From Prorocentrum cordatum (lineage: Eukaryota; Sar; Dinophyceae; Prorocentrales; Prorocentraceae), in contig CAUYUJ010001755.1 of the NCBI GenBank assembly GCA_963575745.1, positions 30,001 through 94,000 on the forward strand: a DNA stretch of 64,000 nt, written 5' to 3'. The translations under genes were made by a program, and so were the position numbers. How positions within the stretch are numbered: position 1 is the stretch's first letter; each line of letters opens with the position of its first letter. Of the stretch, positions 1-9,289 are shown one piece after another. The notes under the pieces are model-generated. The model was not told the origin of the DNA. It did not search any database and saw only the letters and a list, made by a program, of their open reading frames with translations.

Positions 1-224
1 ATGGGCTGGGGATATGGTTCTGCGTTACCTGCGGATGTTTTGCGGCCCAACAGTTGGCCCAACTCGGAAGGAGGTGCGAAGGCAGGCCTGCAGGTAATCG
101 TGTAGATTATCTTATGAATATTGAGCGGGGGATCTGGCCCAAAGCTTACAGTAAAGCTGAGAAGGCCAGAAGAGCGGCCATATACGTAACCGACATAGTC
201 GCAATATCCGTAACTCCGTAACTC

Positions 225-292
225 CTCCCTTCTCCCTCCTCCCTCCTCCCTCCACCCTCCTCCATCCTCCATCCTCCCTCCTCCCTCAATCA
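225..292. repeat. CCTCCCT pyrimidine tract
   Basis: Degenerate run of TCC/CCTCCCT words. The 224 bases before it hold no feature I can support. Confidence 0.8.
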
Positions 293-294
293 GC

Positions 295-650
295 CTTGAG
301 CCAAGACGAGGCCGGGACGTGGACAAAATCGGGCCAGGGCCACGCGGGGATCTCTCAGATCCGGCGGTTCTGGAGGATGCATCTCGGCTGCGCAGAAGAG
401 CGACCCTAGGCGATGAAGAATTTTGGTGCGCGGCTTTCGGGGGGCGCGGGGGGACCAAACCCAAGCGGCCATACCGCCGCTATCACATCGCATTCAGCGA
501 TCGGGGTACTCCAATGGGCAGTGGGCCAGCATCAAAGGCAACTCTGGCGAAGGATCACTCTTACGAGGAATCGAGTCTCGGACGCCGCGGCCGTTCCTGA
601 GCGTTCCGGAACGCTCTGGAACGGTTGATCCCGGTCCTAGCCCAACCCGG
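295..650 (+). repeat. Dispersed repeat R1, copy 1 (interrupted)
   Basis: Shares words with copies at 21907-22060 and 31770-31950: a GCCAGGACGAGGATAACATC-like start, then GAGATCCGGCGGTTNTGGAGGATGC at 355-380, and a tail GACGCCGCGG...GCGTTCCGGAACGCTCTGG at 579-632. The middle (about 393-578) is not shared, so this copy carries an insertion or has diverged there. The tail is rich in the palindromic word GCGTTC/GAACGC. No coding capacity is evident. Confidence 0.6.
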
Positions 651-690
651 TGGACGGCCGAGCGTACTCCGAACCCCGTTCCTTCCTAGG

Positions 691-822
691 TTTCCTGCCG
701 CGCCGACGCCAGCGCTGGCCTCTGCCACCGCGTGGACCGCTCAACCTTGAACAGTCGATCGATGGTTATGGCTATGATCGTTCGATCTCGACCGATTCCA
801 TACTACTGGCGGCGTTCACTCT
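691..822 (+). repeat. Dispersed repeat W, copy 1
   Basis: Resembles 34107-34236 and, more weakly, 21440-21570. Shared words are CCGCGTGGACCGCTCAACC, then ATCGTTCGATCTCGACCGATTCC and GCGGCGTTCA near the end. Identity by eye is about two thirds with copy 34107. Function unknown; it is found beside R1 and A copies here and again at 21.4-22.2 kb. Confidence 0.45.
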
Positions 823-1081
823 GCGCTGCCCGAGGACGGACCGTCCTGGCACTCCTACAGGCCTACAACGCCGTACTTCTTTATTGGAAAGAGAGGATAT
901 ATCTAGAGGAACATCCACATTCTTATGATATCACATGTATGTGCTAAACCAAGACGGTCTCAACCAGAAGGGGCAATCCATAATATGTCGTGCAAAGCCC
1001 GAAGGCTTCTTAGAACATTCCTTGGCGCGCCGAAGGGCAAGGCAGAACACCTCGCTACTGCTTGCAACCTGAAATTTGGAC

Positions 1082-1246
1082 GCCCGGAATGAAGACGACG
1101 AACAGGGTACAATGCCCAACAACAAGTGTTGTCCAAAACCGAGAACGGCCGTTGTGGACCTTCACGGCGGCGTGGACAGCGTGTCCTGTCAAAATGAGCA
1201 GGAGCTGCTGTTGGGTATTGTACCTGGTATGTCCATACCCATCTCG
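1082..1246. mobile_element. Short TIR element, family F copy 1
   Basis: Inverted ends: GGTACAATGCCCAACAACA from 1106 matches the complement of the right end, GGTACAATACCCAACAGCAG, ending at 1224. A weaker extension reaches about 1246 (GATGGGTATGG). A second copy with the same ends lies at 28481-28673. The internal sequence includes a near-palindromic TCAAAATGA word. There is no transposase frame, so this looks like a non-autonomous MITE. No target-site duplication was resolved. Confidence 0.65.
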
Positions 1247-1271
1247 ATCGTCCCAAGAAGCTCGGGGATCT

Positions 1272-1438
1272 ACTGACCCGGGTCAATCCAAACCCTGCTC
1301 AATCAGGCCTTGCAAGATCCTGCAAGATCCTGCAGGATCCTGCACCCAAGTCCGGGTCAATGCCACCATGGCCCTGCAGGATCCTGGAAGATCCGGCGCT
1401 CTGGCTGACCCCCGTTCGCATTGACCCCCATCTCAAGG
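1272..1438 (+). repeat. Dispersed repeat A, copy 1
   Basis: Begins with the perfect 12-base palindrome TGACCCGGGTCA and carries repeats of CCTGCAGGATCC/GATCCTGCA. It ends with GGCGCTCTGGCTGACCCCCG. Five further copies lie at 6865, 21737, 22098, 35130 and 46032, all on the same strand. It is the most numerous family in the window. No ORF, promoter boxes or A-tail were seen, so its class is unknown. Confidence 0.8.
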
Positions 1439-1439
1439 C

Positions 1440-1665
1440 TCCCGAGGAGGAGGAGGAGGAGGAGTAGGAGGGGGAGGAGTAGGAGGAGGAGGAGGAGGAG
1501 GGGAGGAGGGGGAGGAGGGGATGGAGAGGAGGAGGAGGAGGAGGAGGAGGAGGAGGAGGGAGGAGGAGGGGGAGGAGGAGGGGAAGGGGGAGGAGGGGAT
1601 GGAGAGGAGGAGGAGGAGGAACAGGAGGAAGGGGTGGAAGAGGAGGAGGAACAGGAGGAGGCCGC
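1440..1665. repeat. (GGA)n microsatellite tract
   Basis: Nearly continuous GGA/GAGG words with few interruptions. All frames stay open on both strands, so long poly-Gly/Glu/Arg or poly-Pro/Ser/Leu frames here are not genes. Confidence 0.95.
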
Positions 1666-1817
1666 TGCCAGGCTGGCGGCGGCTGGCTGGCCGCCGCGGC
1701 TCCGGCCCGCGCGCGGACCGCTCGGCCCGCCCGCGCGCCCTCGGCCGGAGGGCGGCGGCAGGGCTGCGGCGCGCGGGGCGGGCCCGCGCAGAGGCGGCGC
1801 CGCTCGAGCTCGAAGGC

Positions 1818-1818
1818 G

Positions 1819-1877
<59 letters not shown>

Positions 1878-1895
1878 TTTCGTCATTTTCGTCGT
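1818..1895. repeat. (GTC)n microsatellite
   Basis: About 20 consecutive GTC triplets followed by GTTTTCGTCATTTTC variants, then a poly-G run at 1911-1927. The 1670-1817 spacer is GC-rich and otherwise featureless. Confidence 0.95.
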
Positions 1896-2051
1896 CGTCG
1901 CTTTTGGGACAAGGGGGGGGGGGGGGGGCGTTCTCGGGACCCCTCGAACAGGTTCCCCGGGAGGCGGGGCTCGGAACCTCTTCGAATCTTTATTGCCCCA
2001 GGGATATGGAGAATTCGGGACCCCTCCGAGTGATTTTCCTGGTGGGGGATT

Positions 2052-2215
2052 GTGAAGGGGCCCTGGGACACATAAATAAATACACACAAATAAAAGGATT
2101 CCCTCAATTTCCCCAGATTTATTCGGTTGTTGTCTTCCTCTTCCCCCCACTTCCCATCTTTTCCCATGTTTTTCTGGGGGAATCGACGATGACCTGCGCA
2201 TGTGTTGTTTCCCTT
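2052..2215 (+). repeat. Dispersed repeat V, copy 1
   Basis: Pairs with 25042-25205. Both start TGAAGGGGCCCTGGGACACA, continue with TACACACAAAT, then a pyrimidine-rich CCCATCTTTTCCCAT core, and end near CATCGACGATG...GCATGTGTTGTTTCCC. The relation is clear over about 165 bases at moderate identity. Class unknown. Confidence 0.6.
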
Positions 2216-2429
2216 TGTCAGCAACATCAAAGACCCCTCTGCCATAAGTAGCGTTTTTCGTCGTCGTCGTCGCCGCCGCCCACGGGCCCCACCGCACGTG
2301 GCGCGGCGGCTGGCCTGAGATCTCGCCGAACCATTCGCCGTTGCGCACCCTGTCGACCTGTGCGGCCGCAGGGCAGGGTGGACTGCCCGCCGCTGTCGCT
2401 GTCGCCCTCCTCGTCTTCCTCCGTGGTCC

Positions 2430-2585
2430 TCACTGTTCATCCTCCTCCTCTTTTTCCTCCTCCTCCTCCTCCTCCTCCTCGTCCTCCTCGTCCTCCTCCT
2501 GGCCTAGTTCGTTCATGTTTGCCTCCCTCTGCGTCTTCCTCCTCCTCCTCCTCCTCCTCCTCCTCGTCTTTGGCTTGCTCGTCGA
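2430..2585. repeat. (CCT)n microsatellite
   Basis: Two blocks of CCT triplets with CGTCCT variants. The following 2586-3157 is pyrimidine-rich and then unique; no gene was recognised in it. Confidence 0.9.
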
Positions 2586-3157
2586 TCCTCGCCCTTGTCC
2601 GCGCCCTCCTTTTCGACTTCCTCGGCCCTTCGCTGTCCTCATCGGCCCCGGCCTCCCCTCCACGCCCCGTCTCCCTCCCTTCCTCCTCCCTTTTCTTCCG
2701 CGTCCTGGTATGGGGAGGAACCCAATCATCCGACGATGTGATATCTGCAATCCACGGGCTCAGAACTCCTGACCATTTGTCTGGGGGCAGCCTTCCGTCC
2801 CAGATGAATTTTTGATAGCTCAAATATCCACAACACATACCCCTCGATACCGCAGTTGAAGGAGAACCGCCGGGATTAGCAAACCACATGGGAAATCGGG
2901 GCAGGGAGGACGTACAGCAAATTCGTGTTGTGACGATTTCCGCGCTGGTTTTGCACGCCACATGGGTCGCTGAACCTCGAACGGATTGCTTCACCGCGAG
3001 CGATCGTGGATCCTCTGGCAGCCGAGGATCTTTTTCCAGCCCTGGCCAGGCGTTGTCCGCTCACTGTCCTCAGCCTTGAACGACCGCGCCGGGGTGGCCG
3101 CCGCGCCACCGACAGGCACGAATCTGCCGCAGCGTCAGGTTGTGACCGACCAAGAAA

Positions 3158-3341
3158 TACTCCAGATTCCATGATAAAGTGGGGGGGTCATATTTTGGGG
3201 GGTCTGATCTGAGCTGCTTGGGAGGATCCGGGGGGGTCTGGACAAATGTGACCGCCCTTTCATGGATGGTCTGGGGGGGGCCTAAAACTTCTCGTCTGGG
3301 AGGGTTGTGAACCCCTCCCTTTTATCACGACATCTGGAGTA
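3158..3341. mobile_element. MITE-like element, family C copy 1
   Basis: Inverted ends: TACTCCAGATTCCATGATAA at 3158 and, read in complement, TACTCCAGATGTCGTGATAA ending at 3341. Inside the ends lie GGGAGGGG and the motif GGTCTGGGGGG. Two other copies of almost the same length lie at 20746-20932 and 34472-34655. About 184 bp, no coding capacity, so a non-autonomous DNA transposon is the best reading. The superfamily cannot be named because no clear target duplication is visible. Confidence 0.8.
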
Positions 3342-3354
3342 CATGAAAGCAACA

Positions 3355-3513
3355 AGGGCTCCCAACTTCGCGCTTCGCGCTGCGCGAAGCGCGAATAACT
3401 TCGCGCTCTCGCGCCGCCTCCCAGGGGAGAAGAGGAGGAGGAGAGGAGGAGGAATGGGAGCCGAACCGAGAAGCGCGAAGCGCGAATAACTTCGCGCCCT
3501 CGAGGGCGCCCTT
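3355..3513. mobile_element. Palindromic element, family R copy 1
   Basis: Left end AGGGCTCCCAACTTCGCGCT, with the internal hairpin TTCGCGCTTCGCGC / GCGCGAAGCGCGAA. There is a GGA-rich middle, then a right-hand GAAGCGCGAATAACTTCGCG block. A second copy at 27244-27401 has the same order, including the GGA-rich core. The two outer blocks are inverted relative to each other, so it may be a foldback or TIR element. It sits 14 bases after family C copy 1. Confidence 0.65.
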
Positions 3514-3741
3514 GAAGCAAGCAGGGCGCGTGAAACGAACATGTCTTCACTGCTCGGGCGAGTCACCGGGGGGGGGGGGGCGCCCGCCAGACGGAGCCGC
3601 ACCACGGCGGGCGCGGCGCCTGGCGCCGACGCCGCGCCGCCATCGAGGCGGCGACGGGGGGAGCAGCGCCTTCGCCGCAGCGGGGCGCTCGGGACAAGAG
3701 GGCCAAGGATTCGGGGGGCGCGGGAGGAGGGAGGGGGGGGG

Positions 3742-3842
3742 ACAGGAGGAGGAGGAGGAGGAGGAGGAGGAGGAGGAGGAGGAAGAGGAGGAGGAGGAGG
3801 AGGTGGAGGAGGAGGACGACGACGACGACGACGACGACAACG
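3742..3842. repeat. (GGA)n then (CGA)n microsatellite
   Basis: GGA triplets for about 75 bases, then about nine ACG/CGA triplets. Long frames across it (for example 3541-4725) are repeat artefacts. Confidence 0.95.
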
Positions 3843-4079
3843 AGAGAGGGGGGGGGCGGCAGAGACAGGTGCCGTTGCCGCCGTTGCCGTCGCCCTCCCC
3901 GCCGCCGCAGTTGGGCGGACGGCCAGGCCAGACATGCAAACGAAACCAGGGCCTCGACGAAACCTGGGGCTCCGCGCGGCGCGCGCACACAAATCCAATG
4001 CAGCGGGCAGCGCGCACAGCAGGGCCCGCGAACGAGCGAAACCGCTTGCGCTTGGGCCAAGGCACATACGGCGGAGGCC

Positions 4080-4400
4080 GGTCCACAAGCAACCTCCCAC
4101 AGGAAGCCCCAACCCTGAGACCACAGGGCGTCCCCTGATCTCTGGTCCGGGGACGTCGCGCTCGCAGGGGCGAAGCCATCGAGGCCCAAGAGACCCAGGG
4201 AACCCTGGGAGTCTCTCGGACCAGGTGGCGCCGTGGCGTTGCGGTACTAGACCTCCGCGACAGGTGGTGAGCTGTCCCCCAGCCATCCCTGAGTGGGAGG
4301 TGCCGCTAAAGAGGCAGTGCCCGCGGCCTCACCAGATTGCTTACCCAAGCCACCACCACCACCTGGCGGCAAGCAGGGCGTCTCTTGGCATGGGCCTCCA
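4080..4400 (+). repeat. Dispersed repeat B, copy 1 (interrupted)
   Basis: Shares with four other copies the words CAACCTCCCACAGGAAGCCC, GACCACAGGGCGTCCCCTG, GGGGACGTCGCGCTCGCAG, CATCGAGGCCCAAGAGACCC and, after a break at about 4214-4371, GCAAGCAGGGCGTCTCTTGG. Copies: 5940, 9290, 18484, 24825. All are on the same strand. The break means something was inserted or the middle has diverged. Confidence 0.7.
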
Positions 4401-4980
4401 CGGCACTCCTGCGCGCAGCACTCCCACCCGCACGGCGCTGCACTGCGCGGGAACCGCTCCACCTCGGAGCCGGCGCGTCCTTCTGGCCGTCCGTCCTCAG
4501 CCACGGCGCGGGGGGCACCCCGAGCCGTCTGGGCCCTGGCGCGCGTCATCAAAGAAAAAGCTCGCGCCCCGCGGGGTCAATGCGTCAGCCTCGGGGAGGG
4601 GTCCATCGTTCGTGAATCACCGGCTGACATTCTGGAGAGCGCGCGGGCAAGGCACTTGCTGCGTCCCGAGGACACCGCCACTTCCAGCACCGGCCCTGAC
4701 AAGGCCCTGGAGGCCCAAACAGTGACGCGCGCACTGGGAAAAGGCACGGGCTTGACAGCGCCACAAGAGCCACGTGCCCAGAGTTCCGACGCATTGTTTT
4801 TCCCAACCCCCCTCTTCCCAGAGCCAGCTTCCCATCCCTCTCCCCAGGAGCCAACTTCTCACCCCGCATCGTTTTTGTTGACGGCCTCCGAGCACTCAGA
4901 GCATCCCCCGTGGGGACGTGTCCGCACGCTGGACGTGGAGGCCTCCTGGGGTTTGGGTCCGAGCAGATGAGTCGGCGGCA
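4401..4980. other. No gene seen
   Basis: GC-rich unique sequence. Open frames on both strands reach 90-100 codons, but none resembles a protein I know. No repeat family copy was recognised. Confidence 0.5.
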
Positions 4981-5160
4981 CGACCGGGGGGAACTGAGAA
5001 GGAGAAGGTCTTCTCGGAAATCGACGGGGCTTCTTAGAAGCCCTCGTGCTTTGTGAGAAACTTTCCGTTTCTCCTGGTGCGGCTTCGAAAACTTCTCAGA
5101 AGGCTGGAGGACTTCCGAGCCTTCTGATAAGACCCGCCTCTCCCCCCGGGCTCGCCGTCG
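4981..5160. mobile_element. TIR element, family G copy 1
   Basis: Left end GGGGGGAACTGAGAAGGAGA, then AGGTCTTCTCGG. The right end in complement reads GGGGGGAGAGGCGGGTCTTA then TCAGAAGG. Internal words ACTTCTCAGAAGGC and TTCTTAGAAG are themselves palindromic. Copy 2 at 33002-33196 has better preserved ends. No coding capacity; MITE-like. Confidence 0.65.
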
Positions 5161-5525
5161 AGTCGGGGATCGCGCCGCATCGCCGATGCATCGCCGGCAC
5201 CTCGGCGTGCCGCGTCGCCGACGGTGCGGCGCGACCCTCTGATTAGCCCCACCAGCTCTGACCCCATCCTGCTGGGTTCACGCTGACATGGATTAGGGGT
5301 CCGCATATCTGGCGGGTGGGCGCCAGATCCGCGGATCGGGAAAGGTATGTGCCCCACGAAACGTGGCGCCAACGCGGCCAGCCCCCGCGCCCGTGTCCAA
5401 ATTTGCGCTTCTCTGAACCTGAGCGACTCGGACGAATCGGGGGAGGGCCAGTGGAGACGACGGCGACTCTCCCGCCCAGCGCAAGTCCGCGCTCAAAATT
5501 GGTCCGCGGACACCTGCCCGGATCC

Positions 5526-5549
5526 ATCCCGTCCCGTCCCGTCCCGTCC
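5526..5549 (+). repeat. (CCCGT)n short tandem repeat
   Basis: Four to five CCCGT units in a row. The surrounding 5161-5640 is unique with no recognised gene. Confidence 0.85.
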
Positions 5550-5642
5550 ATCGAGGCGGATTCAGCCCCCAGCGGGCCCAGAACGGACGGACAGCGCAAC
5601 ACGCAGAAATCGTCTGTGCGCCACCGCCGTGCCTGGCCCTAT

Positions 5643-5886
5643 AGTGGGCCCCGGAAACGGCAGGGCCGTTGTTTCACCGTGTTCGACAAAAATGTCCGTT
5701 GAAAATGGGAACTTCAAAAAAACGGCGACCGGAAACGGCAACAAAAACGGCTGCAAGATTGGAACCGGAAAAAGAACCCGTAACAACAACGGCGACGGAA
5801 CCGGTAAAAAACGCCGTCGGAGCCGACAACAAAACGGCAAAACGGAACCAGTAAAAAAAACGGCCCTGTCGTTTCCAGGGCCCACT
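5643..5886. mobile_element. TIR element with A-rich core
   Basis: Left end AGTGGGCCCCGGAAACGGCA then GGGCCGTTGTTT. The right end in complement reads AGTGGGCCCTGGAAACGACA then GGGCCGTTTTTT: about 30 of 33 bases agree. The core is a degenerate A-rich repeat of AAAACGGCAAC words, unlike its GC-rich flanks. Single copy in the window. It ends 54 bases before a B copy. A MITE with an amplified core is the likely reading. Confidence 0.7.
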
Positions 5887-5939
5887 AAGGCCTGGCCTGG
5901 GCCATCCGGGGCCTGGCACGGTGTGGTACAGCAGGGGCC

Positions 5940-6115
5940 CGACCACAAGAAACCTCCCATAAGAAACCCAACCCTGGGACCCCAGGACGTCCCTTGGATT
6001 TTGGTGTGGGAGCGTCGCGCTTTCCACAGCAAAACCATCGAGACCCAAGAGACCCAGGGCAGCCTGGAGGCAAGCAGGATGTTGTCTTGGCTTGCGCCCC
6101 CAGTGCACGCCCCCT
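5940..6115 (+). repeat. Dispersed repeat B, copy 2
   Basis: The cleanest B copy: CCACAAGAAACCTCCCATAA, CCCAACCCTGGGACCCCAGG, TTTTGGTGTGGGAGCGTCGC, CCATCGAGACCCAAGAGACC, GGAGGCAAGCAGGATGTTG. Useful as a reference for the interrupted copies at 4080 and 9290. Confidence 0.75.
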
Positions 6116-6234
6116 GGCCAGGGCCAGGAAGGCCTAGAAACACCGCCCGTGGGGCCGAGGATGGCCCTGGCCAGGCACGGAAGGGGGGGGGGCTTCTGGT
6201 GAACAGCAGGCGTTGAAAAGGAGGGAGGTGGCAC

Positions 6235-6375
6235 GAGGGAGGCGGAAAGAGGAGGGGGAGGCAGGAGGGAGGACGAGGTGGTGGGGGGCAAGAGCCTGCA
6301 GAGGAGGAGGGTGGTGAGGAGGAGGCGGAGGAGGCGGAGGAGGAGGCAGAGGAGGAGCGGAGGAGGAGCACTGAC
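6235..6375. repeat. Degenerate GGA tract
   Basis: GAGGA/GGAGGC words with frequent interruptions. Confidence 0.85.
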
Positions 6376-6549
6376 GTCCGCGAGCGGGGAGAGGAGGCGG
6401 AGGACCTTGGCCAGAGGGCAGGGCCGCCGTTGTCTCGATTGGCCATCCTCCCAGTGACGCCTGGGCTCGCGCGGCGATTGGGCGCCGCTTGACGGGGAGG
6501 CGATACCTTGGAGGGGGGAAAGAGAGGTGCATCTCTCGGGCCCTGAAGA

Positions 6550-6812
6550 ACGCCTTCTAGAGGCCATGTAGGGCCCCGTGGGTGGCCCGCCCGACAGGCA
6601 CCCTTTTGGACACTATAGAGGTCCTACAGGGCCCCTTTGCCACTGGAGGGGCCCCCAAGGGGGGGGGGGGGGGGGGGGGGTTTTTGGGGCCCTCAGTTGG
6701 GCCCTCCAACGGCCCCTTTGGGTCCTCTTTTGGGCCCTCAGTTGGGCCCTGACATAAGCCCCCAGTTGGGCCCTCAAACGGCCCCTTTGCGGGCCCTGAA
6801 GGGCTCATGTTC
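6550..6812. repeat. GGGCCCTCAGTT repeat with G22 run
   Basis: Degenerate 12-mer repeat around GGGCCCTCAGTT and CGGCCCCTTTGG, containing an uninterrupted run of 22 G at 6659-6680. GGGCCC is self-complementary, so the tract can fold on either strand. No gene. Confidence 0.8.
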
Positions 6813-6864
6813 TGCAGCCCTCGCCGTCCCCCCAATTATGCAGGCCCTCCAATGGGGGAATCTC

Positions 6865-6966
6865 CTGACCCGGGTCAAGCCAGACCCGTGTCAGTCCTGG
6901 CCCTGCAAGATCCTGCAGGCTGTGGCGCTCTGGCTGACCCCCGTTTGCCCCGACCCGTCAAGACGG
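6865..6966 (+). repeat. Dispersed repeat A, copy 2 (short)
   Basis: CTGACCCGGGTCAAGCCAGA, CCTGCAAGATCCTGCAGG, GGCGCTCTGGCTGACCCCCG. It lacks the second GATCCTGC block and so is about 65 bases shorter than other copies. Confidence 0.75.
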
Positions 6967-6979
6967 AGTCCCCCAGAAT

Positions 6980-7183
6980 CGGGCCAGACGAGAGGGGGGG
7001 GGGATGGGGAAAGGGGGGGCTTACGAAATCTCCTGCACGCAGCTGGCCTCAGCCCCGCCGAGGGGCCCATTCCTCGATGCATGGCCGCCTCCGGCGCCGG
7101 GAGGCGGGAGGCGCCGGGAAACTCAGCTGCGGGAGCTGATTCTCAACCCCCCCGTTGCCATTCCCCCCCTTTCGCCCGGCCCG
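6980..7183 (-). mobile_element. TIR element, family S copy 1
   Basis: Right end in complement: CGGGCCGGGCGAAAGGGGGG then AATGGC...GAGAATCAGCT. Left end: GGGCCAGACGAGAGGGGGGG then ATGGGGAAAGG...GAAATCTCCTGCACGCAGCTG. Copy 2 at 43997-44180 is in the opposite orientation. The centre keeps GAGGGGCCCATTCCTCGATG and GGCGCCGGGAGGC. The two GGGCCGGGCG ends make it a TIR element of about 200 bp without coding capacity. Confidence 0.7.
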
Positions 7184-7293
7184 ACAGACGTCCCCACCCT
7201 CTGCCCCTTCTCGTCCCCGGTGGCGCTCCGCGGCGCTCCCCAAGGGGCCCCGGCGGGGGAGCCCCGAGAGGCCGAGGGCGGCCCTGCTATAGG

Positions 7294-7470
7294 CCCTCCG
7301 CCGCGGCGTGCTCCCCGCGCGGACCTCCGGGGCTCCCGCCCTCCGCCGCGGCGTGCTCCCCGCGCGGACCTCCCCGCGCGGACCTCGGGCTCCGGGGCTC
7401 CCCGCGCGGACCTCCCAGCCCGACCTCCGGGGCTCCCCGCGAAGACCTCGGGCTCCCGCCCCCCCCGCCC
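7294..7470 (+). repeat. 45-bp minisatellite
   Basis: Unit begins CTCCGCCGCGGCGTGCTCCC and ends GGGGCTCCCGCC. Two complete units (7294, 7340) are followed by partial ones rich in CCGCGCGGACCTC. Confidence 0.8.
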
Positions 7471-7689
7471 CCCAGGCGCCGAACCTCGAGCGGCGGCGGC
7501 GGCGGCGGGCGACGCCGCCCGTTGCACGACGCCCACGGCGAAGGCCGCCCCTCGTCTCTGGCAGCCGCGCCGGCGGGGGGGGCGCGAGGGGGCCTCCTTG
7601 GCGCCCTCGAGCTTCCCCGACGGCAGCACCCTTCCGCCGTTGCAGACGAGCAGCTCCCCCCTCGGGCTTGGGGGGCAGAGGGCGGGGGG

Positions 7690-7843
7690 CAGGGAGTCTC
7701 CTCCTCCTCCTCCTTCTCCTCCTCCTCCTCCTCCTCCTCCTCCTCCTCCTCCTCCTCCTCTACCTCCTCCTCCTCCTCCTCCTCCTCCTCCTCCTCCTCC
7801 TCCTCCTCCTCCTCCTCCTCCTCCTCCTCCTCTCTATCTCCTC
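7690..7843. repeat. (CCT)n microsatellite
   Basis: About 50 almost perfect CCT triplets. It causes the long overlapping frames at 6637-8247. Confidence 0.97.
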
Positions 7844-8483
7844 CTCGCCGTGGGACAATCTCTCTCCTGGTCTGGGGCAGCCTCTTTGTCACTGTCCCCT
7901 CTGCTGGGAGGGAGGGGAGGGGGTGGGCGGGGGCCCCGTGCGGGAGTGGCATGCGGGGCACTCCACGGGGAGAACGTGAGCATGCGGGAGGGGGAAGGGG
8001 AAGGGAGGGTGGGAGAGGGGGAGGGGGGATGGTGCTCTATTCCTCCGGGGACCTCGTGTGCCAGGCCGTGCCTCACGCAATGCTTCGGGGGGCTCCTACC
8101 AAACAGTCAACCCCGGGTGCTGCCAGGCCTTCGCCACGGAGCGGAGGGGGGCGGCGATGGATGGTGCGGGACGATGGCGTGGTGAGGGATGGTGAGGGAG
8201 GGCGGGGACGATGGGATGGAGAGGGCGCGTGGGAGGGTGGATGGTGACCCGTGGACTGTGACCGACTGGGCTGGTTTTTCGCGTGTGCGCGGCGCTCCTC
8301 CCTTCTGCGGGCGCCTCCGAACTGCTCGCAGCCAGAAAGGCCCCGCGGGTGGCGCCCAGAGGCATGGCCGTGGGGGAACGCGGCTGCCTGTTGGCAGTGA
8401 GGGCCTGTGGGCATGGTGCGGAGGAACAGGTCCTGAAGGGTCGACGACGGGGCAGTGGAAGAGGATAGTGGATGGTTGGAAAC

Positions 8484-8523
8484 AGGAGGAGGAGGAGGAG
8501 GAGGAGGAGGAGGAGGAGGAGAA
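8484..8523. repeat. (GGA)n microsatellite
   Basis: Thirteen GGA triplets. The following 8524-9095 is purine-rich then unique, with nothing recognised. Confidence 0.95.
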
Positions 8524-9095
8524 GGATGAGGAGGAGAGATGATGGGTGGAGTAAGGAGAGGAGGCCCGAGGAGAGGGTGACCAGGAACTGGAGGAGTATG
8601 AGGAGGAGGACACATACGGAGGTACTAGGGGGAGTGGGGGGAGGGACAGGAGGGAAACAGGCGGGATGGTGGAGGACGAGGTGGAGAAACAGACATGACG
8701 AGCAGAAGGGGAAGAATGCGGCGGAGGACAGGGATGAAATACAAGGGATGGGGAAACAGACGGAGGATGGCAAAAAGAAGGGGGAGAACGAAGAGTAACA
8801 TGAAGACGGGCGCCCTCGTGGAGAGGCCCACAGGAGCCCCCCAGAAGACCCCCCAGGAAAGCCCCAGGAGCTTCGCGACCCAGGCACGGTGCCGGGATGG
8901 GCCGACGGCCACCGGGCCGTGAGGATGGCCACCCCTCGCGCCGAGGAGCCACTCTCTCTGCCTGCCTGAGCTGTTCCCCACGGGATTCCACACTGCCCGG
9001 GGAAATAAGAGGTTCAATAGCTTGGCCAGGCTCTAGCCCACCGACACCGATTGGCCAGCTCGGCGGTTACAGGACGTAGAAGAAGTCACACCTGC

Positions 9096-9214
9096 GGAGG
9101 TCCGCGTGGGATTTCCCTGCATTGGCGCTGGCGCCTCCGGCGACGCCGCTGGCGCGCTCCGCGCGCCAGGAGAGGGGCGTCCGACACCGAGCCAAGACAT
9201 CCGCGTGGACCTCC
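9096..9214. mobile_element. TIR element, family Z short copy
   Basis: Left end GGAGGTCCGCGTGGGATTTC. Right end in complement GGAGGTCCACGCGGATGTCT. The centre GGCGCGCTCCGCGCGCCAGG is shared with the 607-bp copy at 28864-29470. About 119 bp, no coding. Confidence 0.65.
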
Positions 9215-9289
9215 GAGCGCTTGTGCTTATGCCGCTCCTCTACTTATTCGTCTTCTTCCCCTCCGCCCGTCTACGTCTTCGTCAGTGAC

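Noticed and set aside
295-310. Relic dinoflagellate spliced-leader (complement has TCTTGGCTCAAG)
   Set aside because: Eleven of the last 12 bases fit, but the rest of the 22-base leader does not, and the site is inside repeat R1 whose other copies lack it.
1299-2348. 349-codon minus frame and several overlapping frames
   Set aside because: They run through (GGA)n and (GTC)n; poly-Pro, poly-Thr and poly-Ser segments come from the repeats and all frames are equally open.
6637-8247. 536-codon plus frame
   Set aside because: Spans an S element, a 45-bp minisatellite and a (CCT)n tract; no domain, and sister frames are open too.
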